Shown here one piece after another: positions 26,849 to 35,608 of a stretch of DNA of 64,000 nucleotides. Source of the stretch: CAVRUZ01 sp963724495 (GTDB taxonomy: Bacteria; Actinomycetota; Actinomycetes; Propionibacteriales; DAIQRJ01); NCBI GenBank assembly GCA_963724495.1, contig CAVRUZ010000006.1, positions 372,001 to 436,000 of the forward strand, written 5' to 3'. Position 1 is the stretch's first letter. Every line of letters begins with the position of its first letter. A program made the position numbers and the translations under genes. The notes under the pieces are model-generated. The model saw only the letters and a list, made by a program, of their open reading frames with translations, made no database searches and was not told the DNA's origin.

Positions 26849-27082
26849 CTAGCCCCGCAGCATCACCACGAGGCCGAAGCCCAGGGCGGCCACGCACAGT
26901 GCGAGGGCCACCGCGGCGCCTGCACGGCCGAGCAGCCGGACCGTCCGTGAGGCGTCGCCACCAGGGCGGTCGCCGCCGGCCAGATCAGCGCTTGCCACCG
27001 CGACCGAGAACAAGAGGACCACACCGAAGCTGGCCACCAACGAGATGCCCACAACCTGCAGGAGGGCGGAGAAGTCGATCAT
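26849..27082 (-). CDS. small two-helix membrane protein next to PiT
   Basis: 77 residues with two hydrophobic helices: VGISLVASFGVVLLFSVAVA (about 10-30) and RAGAAVALALCVAALGFGLVVML (about 53-75). No family name is recalled, but small membrane proteins of this type often accompany PiT genes in actinobacteria. Its ATG overlaps the PiT stop by 4 bp, so it is co-transcribed with the transporter. A role as accessory subunit is inference. It converges on the tad operon with an 11-bp gap. Confidence 0.75.
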   Translation of the reverse strand: MIDFSALLQVVGISLVASFGVVLLFSVAVASADLAGGDRPGGDASRTVRLLGRAGAAVALALCVAALGFGLVVMLRG

Positions 27083-28236
27083 GCGACCGCCTTCACCTCC
27101 ACGATCGGTAGCACGGGCAGGGGCAGGGGCAGGTCGTTGACGTTGCTGGGGGTGACCGGGTTACGCCGGCTCAACGTGTAGATCACCCCGACGAAGACGA
27201 CCAGGACGACGGCCATCACCAGGATGCCGATCGTGTCGCCCATGGCATTCGCCGCCAGTGTCACCAGCCCACCGACACCGGCAGCCGCAGGAAGGGTGAC
27301 CATCCACCCCATCGCGATGCGCCCGGCGAGACCCCAACGGACCTCCGCCAGCTTCCGCCCCAGGCCGGAGCCGACGATGCCGCCGGAGCACACGTGGGTG
27401 GTCGACAGTGGGAAGCCGAAGTGCGAACTGACCAGGATGACCGCACTGGCGGTCGTCTCGGCCGCGAAGCCCTGCGGGGTGCTGATGTCGGTGAGGCCCT
27501 TGCCGAGCGTGCGGATGATCCGCCATCCGCCGAAGTAGGTACCAGCGGCGATCGCCACCCCAGCGGAGATGATCACCCAGAGGGGTGGGTCCGCACCGGC
27601 CGGCAGCATGCCACCGGACACCAGGGCGAGGGTGATGACGCCCATCGTCTTCTGCGCGTCGTTGGTGCCATGTGCAAGGGAGACCAGCGAGGCGGAGGCG
27701 ACCTGCCCGCGCTTGAACATCCGGTCGGACCGGACCGGATTCGCCCTTGACGTGAGCTTGTAGGCGACCCAGGTCGCCATGGCCGCCGCCGCAAGGGCGA
27801 GGAGCGGCGCGACCAGCGACGGGAGGACGACCTTGGACAGGATGCCGCCGAACTTCACCGCATCCGCGCCACCTGCGACCAGGGCGGCCCCGGCCACACC
27901 GCCGATGAGCGCGTGCGACGAGCTGGATGGGAGCCCCAGCAACCAGGTGACGAGGTTCCAGCAGATCGCACCCATGAGCCCGGCGAACACGATCGTGGGT
28001 GTCACCAGGGCCTGGTCGACGATGCCGTTCGCGATCGTGGCTGCCACCGAGATCGAGAGGAAGGCCCCGACCAGGTTGAGCGCTCCGGAGATCGCAACGG
28101 CAACTTTGGGTTTCAGCGCTCCGGTGGCGATAGAGGTCGCCATCGCGTTGGCCGTGTCATGGAAGCCATTGGTGAAATCAAATGCGAGGGCTGTGATGAC
28201 GACGACGGCGATCAGGAGCAACTCCACGCCGGACAT
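27079..28236 (-). CDS. pit: PiT-family inorganic phosphate transporter
   Basis: Low-affinity phosphate (metal-phosphate) symporter in the membrane. 385 residues from ATG 28236. The two inverted PiT repeats are clear: ALAFDFTNGFHDTANAMATSIATGAL near the N-terminus and SLVSLAHGTNDAQKTMGVITLAL in the second half, together with LLGLPSSSSHALIGGVAGA and FGFPLSTTHVCSGGIVGSGLG. About ten membrane segments. An upstream start at 28299 would add 21 residues rich in Cys and Arg that are not part of the family, so I chose the ATG before GVELLLIAVVVITALAFD. No DUF47/PhoU partner gene is seen. Confidence 0.92.
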   Translation of the reverse strand: MSGVELLLIAVVVITALAFDFTNGFHDTANAMATSIATGALKPKVAVAISGALNLVGAFLSISVAATIANGIVDQALVTPTIVFAGLMGAICWNLVTWLLGLPSSSSHALIGGVAGAALVAGGADAVKFGGILSKVVLPSLVAPLLALAAAAMATWVAYKLTSRANPVRSDRMFKRGQVASASLVSLAHGTNDAQKTMGVITLALVSGGMLPAGADPPLWVIISAGVAIAAGTYFGGWRIIRTLGKGLTDISTPQGFAAETTASAVILVSSHFGFPLSTTHVCSGGIVGSGLGRKLAEVRWGLAGRIAMGWMVTLPAAAGVGGLVTLAANAMGDTIGILVMAVVLVVFVGVIYTLSRRNPVTPSNVNDLPLPLPVLPIVEVKAVA

Positions 28237-28341
28237 TGCACAGGCTCGTGGGCACAAGAAGCAATGCGAGCAAGGTCGCCGGGCAAGACGTACATCCAAT
28301 GTTCACTTCAGAGCAGGGGCATTGTTCATTCCCGACCGGGT

Positions 28342-29119
28342 TTAGTACATCCGGTCGTTTTCGTAGGTGTCGAGGAAGCCGCACATTCCAAGTCGCGGCT
28401 GGTCCGGCGCGTCGATGCGGCGGACCACCGCGCCGGCGAGTGCGGGCGGATGAAGGTGCTCGGGTCCGGCCAGTTCGGCCAGGCGCAGGGTGCTGTCGGC
28501 GGCCGAGGCGACGGGACCCGCGTCGAGCAGTTCCCGCCAGGTGTCGAGCCGACCGGTGATCAGGCGCGAGGCCGCCGCATAGAGCGGCTCCAGCGCGACC
28601 GGCCCGTCCGCGAGCACCTGGTCGCGTAGCACCAGGTAGCCCTCGATCGCGAGGTCGCGCCGGTCCTTCGCGGCCTGTTCGCTGGTCGCGTAGACCCGGT
28701 CGGGACGGGCGAGCGACGCGTGCGAGGCGTACCGGTCGGGGTCGGCCAGGATCTCCGGCGGGAACGTGAGCACCGCGTCGCCGGCCTCTGGCAACCCGGC
28801 GTTGGCCATCACCACCAACAGCTCCAGGCCGCCGGGGTTGATCAGCCGGTGCACGGTCCCGGGTGTGAACCAGACAAGATCGCCGGGAGCCAGCGGATGC
28901 TCGGCGTAGCCCTGCGACGACAACGTCTGCACCAGCCCCGATCCCCGACCGCACGTAGTAGGCCTCGGTCGATGCGAGGTGTACGTGGGCGGAACCGCCG
29001 GGCAGGCCGTCAGGCCCCGGCCAGTCGTAGACGCGCAGGCCGGTGACCGCGGTGCCGCCCGGGAACCCAAGCCCTGCGCCCGCGGCGGAGCCGGCAGCGT
29101 TGCCCGCGCGGCCGGTCAC
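28342..29119 (-). CDS. cupin-domain protein, +1 frameshift
   Basis: About 258 residues when restored. Starts at GTG 29119, overlapping the stop of the upstream DUF6807-like gene (GTGA). N-terminal part: TGLRVYDWPGPDGLPGGSAHVHLASTEAYYVRSG, a cupin first motif with His-x-His; after one extra base near 28940 (an A within GGGGATCGGGG on the coding strand) it continues GLVQTLSSQGYAEHPLAPGDLVWFTPGTVHRLINPGGLELLVVMANAG, the cupin second motif. The C-terminal half is helical. Enzymatic role unknown; cupins of this kind often isomerise or bind sugars, in line with the neighbouring sugar dehydrogenase. Confidence 0.8.
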
Positions 29120-30065
29120 AGGTCCGTCATCGCGTCGACCAGCGACTGCGCGCCGGCGACGTCCAGGGTTCCGGTGGAGATCGCGACCTGGTGCTGCCAG
29201 TGCCAGCTCTGGCCCGGCTCGAGCACGCGCTCGGTGAAGAAGAACGGCGCGGTGGAGATGCAGGCGTAGGGCGTGGAGCGGACGAACCACGGCCCGGCGC
29301 CGAGGGTGTTGGTCTGCGAGTCGGCCATCACGAGCGTCGAGCGGCCGGAACTCCCGTCGTGCTTGCCGGTGATCCCGATCCACGGCGCCAGGGTGCCCAT
29401 CTGCTCGGGCACGCCCTCGGGTACGCCGTCGGGGGCGTCGTAGTCGGCCGGCTTCGTGGTCTCCGGCGCCAGCACGGGTGCGCCGGTGAAGTCGCGCGGC
29501 CCGCGCCAGAAGAACCCGCCGTACCCCGCCATCGGCCGGCCCTCGGTGGTGGGGCTGCCGAACGTGATCGGTTCCTCGGTGGCGTTCGTCCAGTCCGAGG
29601 TCCAGGTGAGACCCCACGCCTTCGTGTCGTCACCGGCGGGCGATCCGAGGCCTGCTGCTTTCACCCGACGCGTCTCGGTGATGATCGTGTCGCCGGGCTC
29701 GGTGACCCAGTCCAGCGCTTGTGAAGAAGGCGCCATCCGCGAGAACGTCGAGAACGATCGGTGACCGTGCGGCCGTTGTTGGGCAGCTGCACGTAGCCCT
29801 GCTCGCGGGTGTAGGTCACCCCGCCCCAGAAGTTGTGCTCGCCCACGTTGGGCAGCGCCACCGATATGCCGCGGTGCCACAGGTGGTCGTGCGGCCGGTA
29901 GATCGACACGACGTCGCCGTCCAGCGAGCGCAGCGGATTCAGATGCGGCCGCGGTGACTCCAGCTGGTCGGTCAGGTCCTCGTAGACATAGCGGAACACC
30001 TCGACGCCGTCGAGCTGGGCGGACAGGTGGCCGCCGGCATCGGAGAGGTCGACCGGGATGGTCAT
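29116..30065 (-). CDS. DUF6807/PmoA-like protein, frameshifted
   Basis: About 316 residues. The N-terminus (ATG at 30065, overlapping the upstream oxidoreductase stop) reads SAQLDGVEVFRYVYEDL, SPRPHLNPLRSLDGDVVSIYRPHDHLWHRGISVALPNVGEHNFWGG, typical of the PmoA/DUF6807 family with its HxHHxG-like block. The frame changes near 29758; the downstream frame reads HRSFSTFSRMAPSSQALDWV, GPWFVRSTPYACISTAPFFFTERVLEPGQSW and ends SLVDAMTDL. The gene length implies one missing base (for example GTCCAC to GTCAC) or two extra ones. The fold resembles aldose epimerases; the substrate is unknown. Confidence 0.78.
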
Positions 30066-31222
30066 CAGGACTCCTCGCGGTCGGGATGGAGCGGGCCCGG
30101 CGACGCCGGGACCGGTCGGTCAGAGGTGCCGGGAAGCATGGCGTGGAACGGGCTCTTGTCGCTCAGGTCCGCCGAGCGCACCGGCTGGTTGGTCCAGGCC
30201 GAGGCGTAGATGCCGGTCACCAGCGCCATCGTCTGCAGGGCCGAGTCGGAGTCGGCCTCCGGCCTGCTGCCGGCCGCCAGCGCGGCGTACACCTGCGCCA
30301 GTTGCGCGGCGTGCCCCGACGGCTGCGGCTCTCCGCTGAGCTGCCACGCGGCTCCATCCGCCTCGTCGACGTGCTTGGCGGGGGTGATCGTCCAGTTGCT
30401 GTCGGTGTAGCCGTAGAGGTGGCTCACCTCGACAGTGGCGTTGTCGAAGTCGAACCGCAGGTAGCTCTCCTCGCGCGGTGAGAGCACGCTGGTGACGACG
30501 GAGGCCAGTGCGCCGGACGCGAAGGCGACGTGGGCCATCGACACGTCCTCGGTCTCGATGGGGCGGGCCAGGCGAACGGCAGTTCCCGTGACCTCGGTCC
30601 ACTCCCCCAGCAGGTAGGCGAGCAGGTCGATCTGGTGCACGCCGTGGCCGAGCGTCGGACCGCCGCCCTCGAGCTCCCAGTTCCCCCGCCACGGCACGTC
30701 GTAGTAGGCGTCCGGCCGGTTCCACAGGGTGTGGCAGACGGCCACGCGCGGCTTGCCGAGAACCCCTTCCGACATCAGCCGTCGGAGGTGCTGCGCAGCG
30801 GATCCGAACCGGTGCTGGAAGATCGTGGTGAACCAGTGGCCGCCGAGGACCTCGGTGCGCTGGATGCGCTCGAGTTCGGCGATCGTCAGGACCGGCGGCT
30901 TCTCGCAGACGACGTGCACACCGGCCTCGAGGGCCGCCACCGCGTGGTCGGCGTGCAGCCCCGGCGGCGTGCACAGGTGCACCACGTCGGGCTTGTCCGG
31001 AGATGCCAACAGGTCGTCGAGCTCGGCGTACGTGGCGCCGATGCCGTGCTCCTCGGCGTAGGCGGTCACCCGCTCGCTCACCGGATCCACGGCCGCAACC
31101 ACGTCGACCGAGGGGAGAGACCCGAGCGCGCGGATGTGCGCTTTCGCGATCCCGCCGGTCCCGACGATGGCGACGCGCGGGCTTGCGATCGGCTGGCGGC
31201 CGTGCTCGGAGGACGGAGGCAT
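30065..31222 (-). CDS. Gfo/Idh/MocA-family oxidoreductase
   Basis: 385 residues. N-terminal Rossmann motif RVAIVGTGGIAKAHIRALGSLPSVDVVAAVDP (about 18-48), then PDVVHLCTPPGLHADHAVAALEAGVHVVCEKPP, the signature with the catalytic lysine in CEKP (about residue 105). The C-terminal sheet domain has HGVHQIDLLAYLLGEWTEVTG. It oxidises or reduces a sugar-like hydroxyl using NAD(P). First gene of a three-gene operon with the DUF6807-like protein and the cupin, all joined by 4-bp overlaps, which points to one sugar-processing pathway. ATG at 31222 was chosen because it directly precedes the Rossmann motif. Confidence 0.88.
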   Translation of the reverse strand: MPPSSEHGRQPIASPRVAIVGTGGIAKAHIRALGSLPSVDVVAAVDPVSERVTAYAEEHGIGATYAELDDLLASPDKPDVVHLCTPPGLHADHAVAALEAGVHVVCEKPPVLTIAELERIQRTEVLGGHWFTTIFQHRFGSAAQHLRRLMSEGVLGKPRVAVCHTLWNRPDAYYDVPWRGNWELEGGGPTLGHGVHQIDLLAYLLGEWTEVTGTAVRLARPIETEDVSMAHVAFASGALASVVTSVLSPREESYLRFDFDNATVEVSHLYGYTDSNWTITPAKHVDEADGAAWQLSGEPQPSGHAAQLAQVYAALAAGSRPEADSDSALQTMALVTGIYASAWTNQPVRSADLSDKSPFHAMLPGTSDRPVPASPGPLHPDREES

Positions 31223-31286
31223 GCAGGTCACGCTAGAAAGCCGTCCGGTGCAAGGCAATTCGGCGGCGGCGCGGGCACCTGTCCTG

Positions 31287-31544
31287 TCAGGCGTCGGCCT
31301 TGGTCTGCCCCCGGTTGCCAGGCTCGTCGTCGTCGACGTCCTCGGCGGCGCGGGCGACCTCGAGCCGATCGCGGCCGGCCTGCCGCAACTGCAGGAGCGC
31401 GACCCCGGCGCGGGCACTCAGGCGCCGCAGGAACAGCAGCGACACCACCGCGGTGATGACCAGGGCCAGCAGCGCGATCGCCGGCCAGGGCACCCACGTC
31501 CGGAACAGGGCCCACAGCGCGAGGTAGCTGGCGGCGAACAGCAC
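31287..31544 (-). CDS. DUF4229-like small membrane protein
   Basis: 85 residues from GTG 31544. Two hydrophobic helices, LFAASYLALWALFRTW and IALLALVITAVVSLLFL, then a basic segment RRLSARAGVALLQLRQAGRDRLEVARAAEDVDD and an acidic tail, as in DUF4229 proteins. The frame extends upstream without a normal start codon (MYTLLRI-like residues would need a CTG start), so the true N-terminus may be eight residues longer. It lies 86 bp downstream of the cytochrome c maturation genes on the same strand. Confidence 0.7.
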   Translation of the reverse strand: MLFAASYLALWALFRTWVPWPAIALLALVITAVVSLLFLRRLSARAGVALLQLRQAGRDRLEVARAAEDVDDDEPGNRGQTKADA

Positions 31545-31630
31545 GATCCGCAGCAGCGTGTACAGTCAGCAATGCCCGGCCGGCACCAGCACCGCCCGGT
31601 GCGACGTCTGGGTCGTCCTCGGAACTTCGG

Positions 31631-32608
31631 TCAGACGCCGGCATAGGAGTGCAGCCCGGTGATGAACACGTTCACCACCACCAGATTGAAGAAGATCGTC
31701 GCGTAGGCCACGACGCCGATCCACGGCAGCCTCCGCCGCCAGCCGGGCGTGGCACGTGCGTGCAGATAGCACGCGTAGGACACCCAGGTGATGAACATCC
31801 ACACCTCCTTGGGGTCCCAGCCCCAGAACCGGCCCCATGCGTGCTGTGCCCAGATGGCGCCGGCGATCAGCGCGAAGGTCCAGAGCGGGAAGGCGAAGGC
31901 GTTCAGCCGGTAGGCGGCGGTGTCCATCGAGGCGGAGGGCGGGAGCCGTGAAGGCCGTCCCGCCGACTCCTGGCGCCTGCGAATCAGCTGCATCACGGTG
32001 ATGAGGAAGGCGACGGAGAAGACCGCGGTGCCGGTGACCGCCGCGGTTACGTGGATGGCCAGCCAGTACGACTGCAGGGCGGGGATCAAGCCGGAGACCG
32101 GCGTGTAGAGCACGGTCGTGGCGAGTCCCAGCATCACCAGCAGGAAGAACGACATCGGGAAATCGAGCCACTGCAGCCGGAGCCTTGACCGGACAGCGAT
32201 GAACACCAGGAAGACCCCGGCCGACCCCGCGGTCGCGAACTCGTACATGTTGCTCCACGGCACCCGCTCGGCCGCCACGCCGCGGAGCACCACGCCGGCG
32301 ACGAGCAGCGCTCCCGCGAGCAGGAACAGGTTGAACGCGACCCGGCCGAGGGTCTCGGCGCGACGCGTCCGCTCGGTGGCGGCTGACCGGTCCGTTGCGA
32401 TCGGCTCGGACTCCGGAACGTCGGCAGAAGCATCGGCACCGACGAGAGCAGGTGCGGGCACCCGGGCCGCCAGGGTTCCGGCGGTCGCCCGCTCCCGGTC
32501 CAGCGCCCACCGGGCCGCGTACACGACCATCGCGAGCAGCATCACCCCGGTGGCGAAGCGGATCGCGTTGTCCGACAACGTGCCGAGCATCACCTGCGTG
32601 GGCGTCAC
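31631..32608 (-). CDS. resC: cytochrome c biogenesis protein ResC/CcsB (CcsA family)
   Basis: Haem-handling half of the System II cytochrome c synthetase. 325 residues with about eight membrane segments. The Trp-rich haem motif is WAQHAWGRFWGWDPKE (residues 253-268). Conserved haem-ligand histidines are visible at 186 (LAIHVT), 256 and 320 (GLHSYAG). The insert at residues 40-85 is a low-complexity cytoplasmic linker. Its start overlaps the resB stop by 4 bp, and resB-ccdA-tlpA lie upstream, completing the System II set. It moves haem across the membrane and attaches it to CxxCH motifs of apocytochromes. Confidence 0.93.
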   Translation of the reverse strand: MTPTQVMLGTLSDNAIRFATGVMLLAMVVYAARWALDRERATAGTLAARVPAPALVGADASADVPESEPIATDRSAATERTRRAETLGRVAFNLFLLAGALLVAGVVLRGVAAERVPWSNMYEFATAGSAGVFLVFIAVRSRLRLQWLDFPMSFFLLVMLGLATTVLYTPVSGLIPALQSYWLAIHVTAAVTGTAVFSVAFLITVMQLIRRRQESAGRPSRLPPSASMDTAAYRLNAFAFPLWTFALIAGAIWAQHAWGRFWGWDPKEVWMFITWVSYACYLHARATPGWRRRLPWIGVVAYATIFFNLVVVNVFITGLHSYAGV

Positions 32609-34221
32609 GTGCGACTCTCCTGTTCCACGTCGACTCCATTTCCCGAGACGACAGTGTCCGGTTCCCCGGCTGCGGCGGCGACTGCCGCCAGATCGTCCAC
32701 GAGGCCGTCGCTGGACCGCTCGGCGCCGGCTCGCTGGTCCAGGCCGGCGAGCGTGACCACGGTACGCCCGGCGACTTCACGTACGCCGACGAAGGTCCGC
32801 CGGCGGCCGATGAACAGCGATGCGCTGATGCCGATGAGCGCCACGACGGCGCCGACGAACACCACCATGGTCCCCGGCCGGGAGGAGATCTGCAGGTTCA
32901 CCCATCGTCGGTAGCCGTCGAAGCGGACCTTGCCGACCCCCTCCGGCAGCTGCGCGGTCTGCCCCGGCTCGAGGGCCACCCGGAACGGCTCTCCGTCCTC
33001 GGAGAGCTGCGTGAGGGTGGACGTGTCGAGTGCGTAGACCGACGTGGGCGAGCCATCGTCGAGGCCCAGATCTCCTGTGTAGGCAGTGAAATAGACCATC
33101 GGGTTGCCGGCGTCGGGGAACACCGACACCGGTCCCCTCGCCGGGTCGAGGACAGCCGTGGGCAGGAAGAGCCCCTGCAGGGCCAGCTGATCCGGCTTCG
33201 CGTCCGGCATCTTCAGCACTCCGGTCGAGGCGAAGTTGCCGTCCTGCGGCAGGAACGCCACCGGCCCCGAGAAGGTGGTGTCGCCCGCGCCGTCGGTCAC
33301 GGTGAACACGGGCGCGTACCCGTGTCCGATCAGATGGACCTCCTCCCGGCCGATGTGCAAGGGGTGGTTGACCAGCAGGTGATCCTCGACCGCCGGTGCT
33401 CCCGGCCGTGGCACCACGGTGACGGCTGCGTCGAACTCGCGGGCCGCGCCGAACTGCTCCAGGCCGGTCTCGAACCGCACGGTGAAGGAGTTGACCGTCA
33501 GGGAGAACGGCGCAAGCCGTGACGTGGAGACGAGCCGGCCCGCGGTGTAGGAGTCGTACTGCGTGATGGTGTTGGCGAACCCGTTGCCGACGACCACCAA
33601 CGTGGACGCCTTGAAGCCGAGCAATGTCGTCAGGGCCATCCCGATGAGAACTGCCAACAGCGCAAGGTGAAACAACACATTTCCGGTCTCGCGATGGCGG
33701 CCGCGCTCGGCCGACAGCCAGCGTCGGCCGTCGGCGTCGGACCCCTCGATCACGCGGTAGCGCCGAGACGCCAGCGCCGCCCGGGCGGAGGCCAGCACGG
33801 CCTCGCTTCCGTCGTCGGTCGTCCACGTGTGGTGCGCGCCCAGGCGCTCCAGTCGCACCGGCGCCCTGGGCGGATCGGCCCGCAGGGCCCTGGCGTGCCG
33901 GAGAGTGCGCGGCACGATGCAGCCAACCAGGGAGACCATCAGCAGCAGGTAGATGGCCGCGAACCAGGGCGACGAGAAGACCTCGAACAGACCCGCCCGG
34001 GAGTACCACGGAGCCAGCCGCGGATGGCGGCTCACGAACTCGGCGACCGTGACCGGGTTGACCTGCCGCTGCGGCACCACCGAGCCCGGAATCGCGGCCA
34101 GCGCCAACAGGAACAACAGGAGCAGCGCGGTACGCATCGACGTCAGCTGCCGCCAGCCCCACCGCAGCCACTCGACCGCCGCCCGCATGCCAGTACGGCG
34201 CTGCACCACCGGTGTGCTCAC
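32605..34221 (-). CDS. resB: cytochrome c biogenesis protein ResB
   Basis: 538 residues. N-terminal membrane pair MRTALLLLFLLALAAIPGSVVPQ (about 30-50) and WFAAIYLLLMVSLVGCIVPRTL (about 85-105), a third helix FHLALLAVLIGMALTTLLGF, a large extracytoplasmic domain with DHLLVNHPLHIGREEVHLIGHGYAPVF, and a final helix MVVFVGAVVALIGISASLFI. This is the normal ResB layout. GTG start at 34221 overlaps the ccdA stop (GTGA). It partners ResC to form the haem lyase. The C-terminal 60 residues are a variable cytoplasmic tail. Confidence 0.93.
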   Translation of the reverse strand: MSTPVVQRRTGMRAAVEWLRWGWRQLTSMRTALLLLFLLALAAIPGSVVPQRQVNPVTVAEFVSRHPRLAPWYSRAGLFEVFSSPWFAAIYLLLMVSLVGCIVPRTLRHARALRADPPRAPVRLERLGAHHTWTTDDGSEAVLASARAALASRRYRVIEGSDADGRRWLSAERGRHRETGNVLFHLALLAVLIGMALTTLLGFKASTLVVVGNGFANTITQYDSYTAGRLVSTSRLAPFSLTVNSFTVRFETGLEQFGAAREFDAAVTVVPRPGAPAVEDHLLVNHPLHIGREEVHLIGHGYAPVFTVTDGAGDTTFSGPVAFLPQDGNFASTGVLKMPDAKPDQLALQGLFLPTAVLDPARGPVSVFPDAGNPMVYFTAYTGDLGLDDGSPTSVYALDTSTLTQLSEDGEPFRVALEPGQTAQLPEGVGKVRFDGYRRWVNLQISSRPGTMVVFVGAVVALIGISASLFIGRRRTFVGVREVAGRTVVTLAGLDQRAGAERSSDGLVDDLAAVAAAAGEPDTVVSGNGVDVEQESRT

Positions 34222-35003
34222 AGCGCCGTCTCTCCGAAGCGAGCGACGAGTCCCTGGGTCCAGCCGGTGAGTTGATCCCACCCGCCCGTGACCATCGCGA
34301 GCCCGACGAGGACCAGGAGGACACCGCCGACGATGCTCACCACCGCTGGATGCCGGCGGACGGCGGCGGAGGCGGCCAGCAACCGGCGGTATCCCATGGC
34401 GGCGAGGAGGAACGGCAGGCCCAGCCCCAGGGCGTAGACCCCGAGCAGGAACGCCGCCCGCATCGGCGATGCCTGCGTGTAGGCCAGGCTCAGCACCGCG
34501 GCGAGCGTGGGACCCAGGCAGGGCGTCCACCCGATGGCGAAGGCGGCACCGAGCACCGGCGCCGCGGCCAGACCCACCGCGGAGATCCGGTGGAGCGCCC
34601 GGATGTCGCGCTGGAGGAAGGGCAGGACTCCCGCGAACACGAGTCCGAGCACGATCACGACCACGCCCAGCAGCCGGGTCAGCAGTTCGCGTTGGCCGAT
34701 GAGGACCTCACCGACGGCACCGGCGAACGCACCGAGCAGCGTGAACACCACCGCGAAGCCCAGCACGAACAGCGCGGCCCCGAGGAGCATCCGCCCCCGG
34801 CGGCGCGCTCCGGGCTGCTTCGACGCGAGGTCCGCGCCGGAGAGGCCGGTGACGTAGGAGACGTAGGCGGGAACGAGTGGGAGGACACACGGCGAGAAGA
34901 ACGACACGGCACCGGCCACCAGGGCGACCGGGACGGCCAGCACCAACGGCCCGGCACCGGCAGTGCCGGCGAACCACCCGGCGGCGAGCAACGGGTCAGC
35001 CAT
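34218..35003 (-). CDS. ccdA: thiol-disulfide interchange protein CcdA (DsbD transmembrane domain)
   Basis: 261 residues with six or more membrane helices. The two redox cysteines are in SFFSPCVLPLVPAY (Cys39) and IGWTPCLGPTLAAVL (about Cys150), the CcdA/DsbD signature. It carries electrons from cytoplasmic thioredoxin across the membrane to the TlpA-like lipoprotein, which keeps apocytochrome c cysteines reduced. ATG at 35003 overlaps the last 8 bp of the tlpA gene. An upstream in-frame start adds Arg-rich residues and was rejected. Confidence 0.93.
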   Translation of the reverse strand: MADPLLAAGWFAGTAGAGPLVLAVPVALVAGAVSFFSPCVLPLVPAYVSYVTGLSGADLASKQPGARRRGRMLLGAALFVLGFAVVFTLLGAFAGAVGEVLIGQRELLTRLLGVVVIVLGLVFAGVLPFLQRDIRALHRISAVGLAAAPVLGAAFAIGWTPCLGPTLAAVLSLAYTQASPMRAAFLLGVYALGLGLPFLLAAMGYRRLLAASAAVRRHPAVVSIVGGVLLVLVGLAMVTGGWDQLTGWTQGLVARFGETAL

Positions 35004-35595
35004 CGCGGACCTGCTGCACCAGGTCCTCCAGCGTCGCCGCGGTGATGCCACCGAGCACGCGGGCCGCGACGCGTCCCTGCTCGTCGATCACCAACGTGGA
35101 CGGGATGGCAGAAGGCGGCAGCGAGTCCGCGAATCCCAAGAGCAACGTGCCGCTCGGGTCGTACACGCTCGGATAGGGGACGTTGAACTTGCGCTGGTAG
35201 GCCTTGGCCGCGGCCCGGCTCGGATCACGCGTGTCGATGCCGACGAACGCCACCTCGGAACTCCCGCTCCCTGCGGTCAGCCGCTCGTGCGCCTGCACCA
35301 GCTCAGGTGCCTCCTTGCGGCACGGCGGACACCACGAGCCCCACACGTTGATCACGAGGACCTTGCCCTTGTCGTCAGCCATGTCGTACGGCTGCTCGTC
35401 GACCGTGGTGCCGGTGAGCGCCGGCGCCGCGACGCGCTCGTCTGCCGCGATGACCGTGATGGTGCCGTCGCCACCGACGAAGCCGGCCTCGGGTGTGCTG
35501 CCGATGCCAGGACGGTCGGCCCCGGCATTGTCGGAGCAGGCGGAGAGGAGCAGCACGGCCGACAGCGCCACCGCCAGGGCCAGTCTCTTGACCAT
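34996..35595 (-). CDS. TlpA/ResA-like thioredoxin lipoprotein
   Basis: 199 residues from ATG 35595. Signal peptide VKRLALAVALSAVLLLSAC with a lipobox cysteine at residue 20, so a membrane-anchored lipoprotein. The thioredoxin-fold active site is NVWGSWCPPCRKEAPELV (Cys89 and Cys92). PSAIPSTLVIDEQGRV near the C-terminus has the cis-Pro of the fold. It should reduce apocytochrome c disulfides using electrons from CcdA, whose gene it overlaps by 8 bp. It follows the phosphatase gene by 13 bp in the same transcription unit. Confidence 0.92.
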   Translation of the reverse strand: MVKRLALAVALSAVLLLSACSDNAGADRPGIGSTPEAGFVGGDGTITVIAADERVAAPALTGTTVDEQPYDMADDKGKVLVINVWGSWCPPCRKEAPELVQAHERLTAGSGSSEVAFVGIDTRDPSRAAAKAYQRKFNVPYPSVYDPSGTLLLGFADSLPPSAIPSTLVIDEQGRVAARVLGGITAATLEDLVQQVRDG

Positions 35596-35608
35596 GCCCG
35601 GCGTCTTG

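Noticed and set aside
28237..28299. Cys-rich N-terminal extension of the PiT protein
   Set aside because: It is not present in the family; ATG 28236 precedes the first transporter helix directly.
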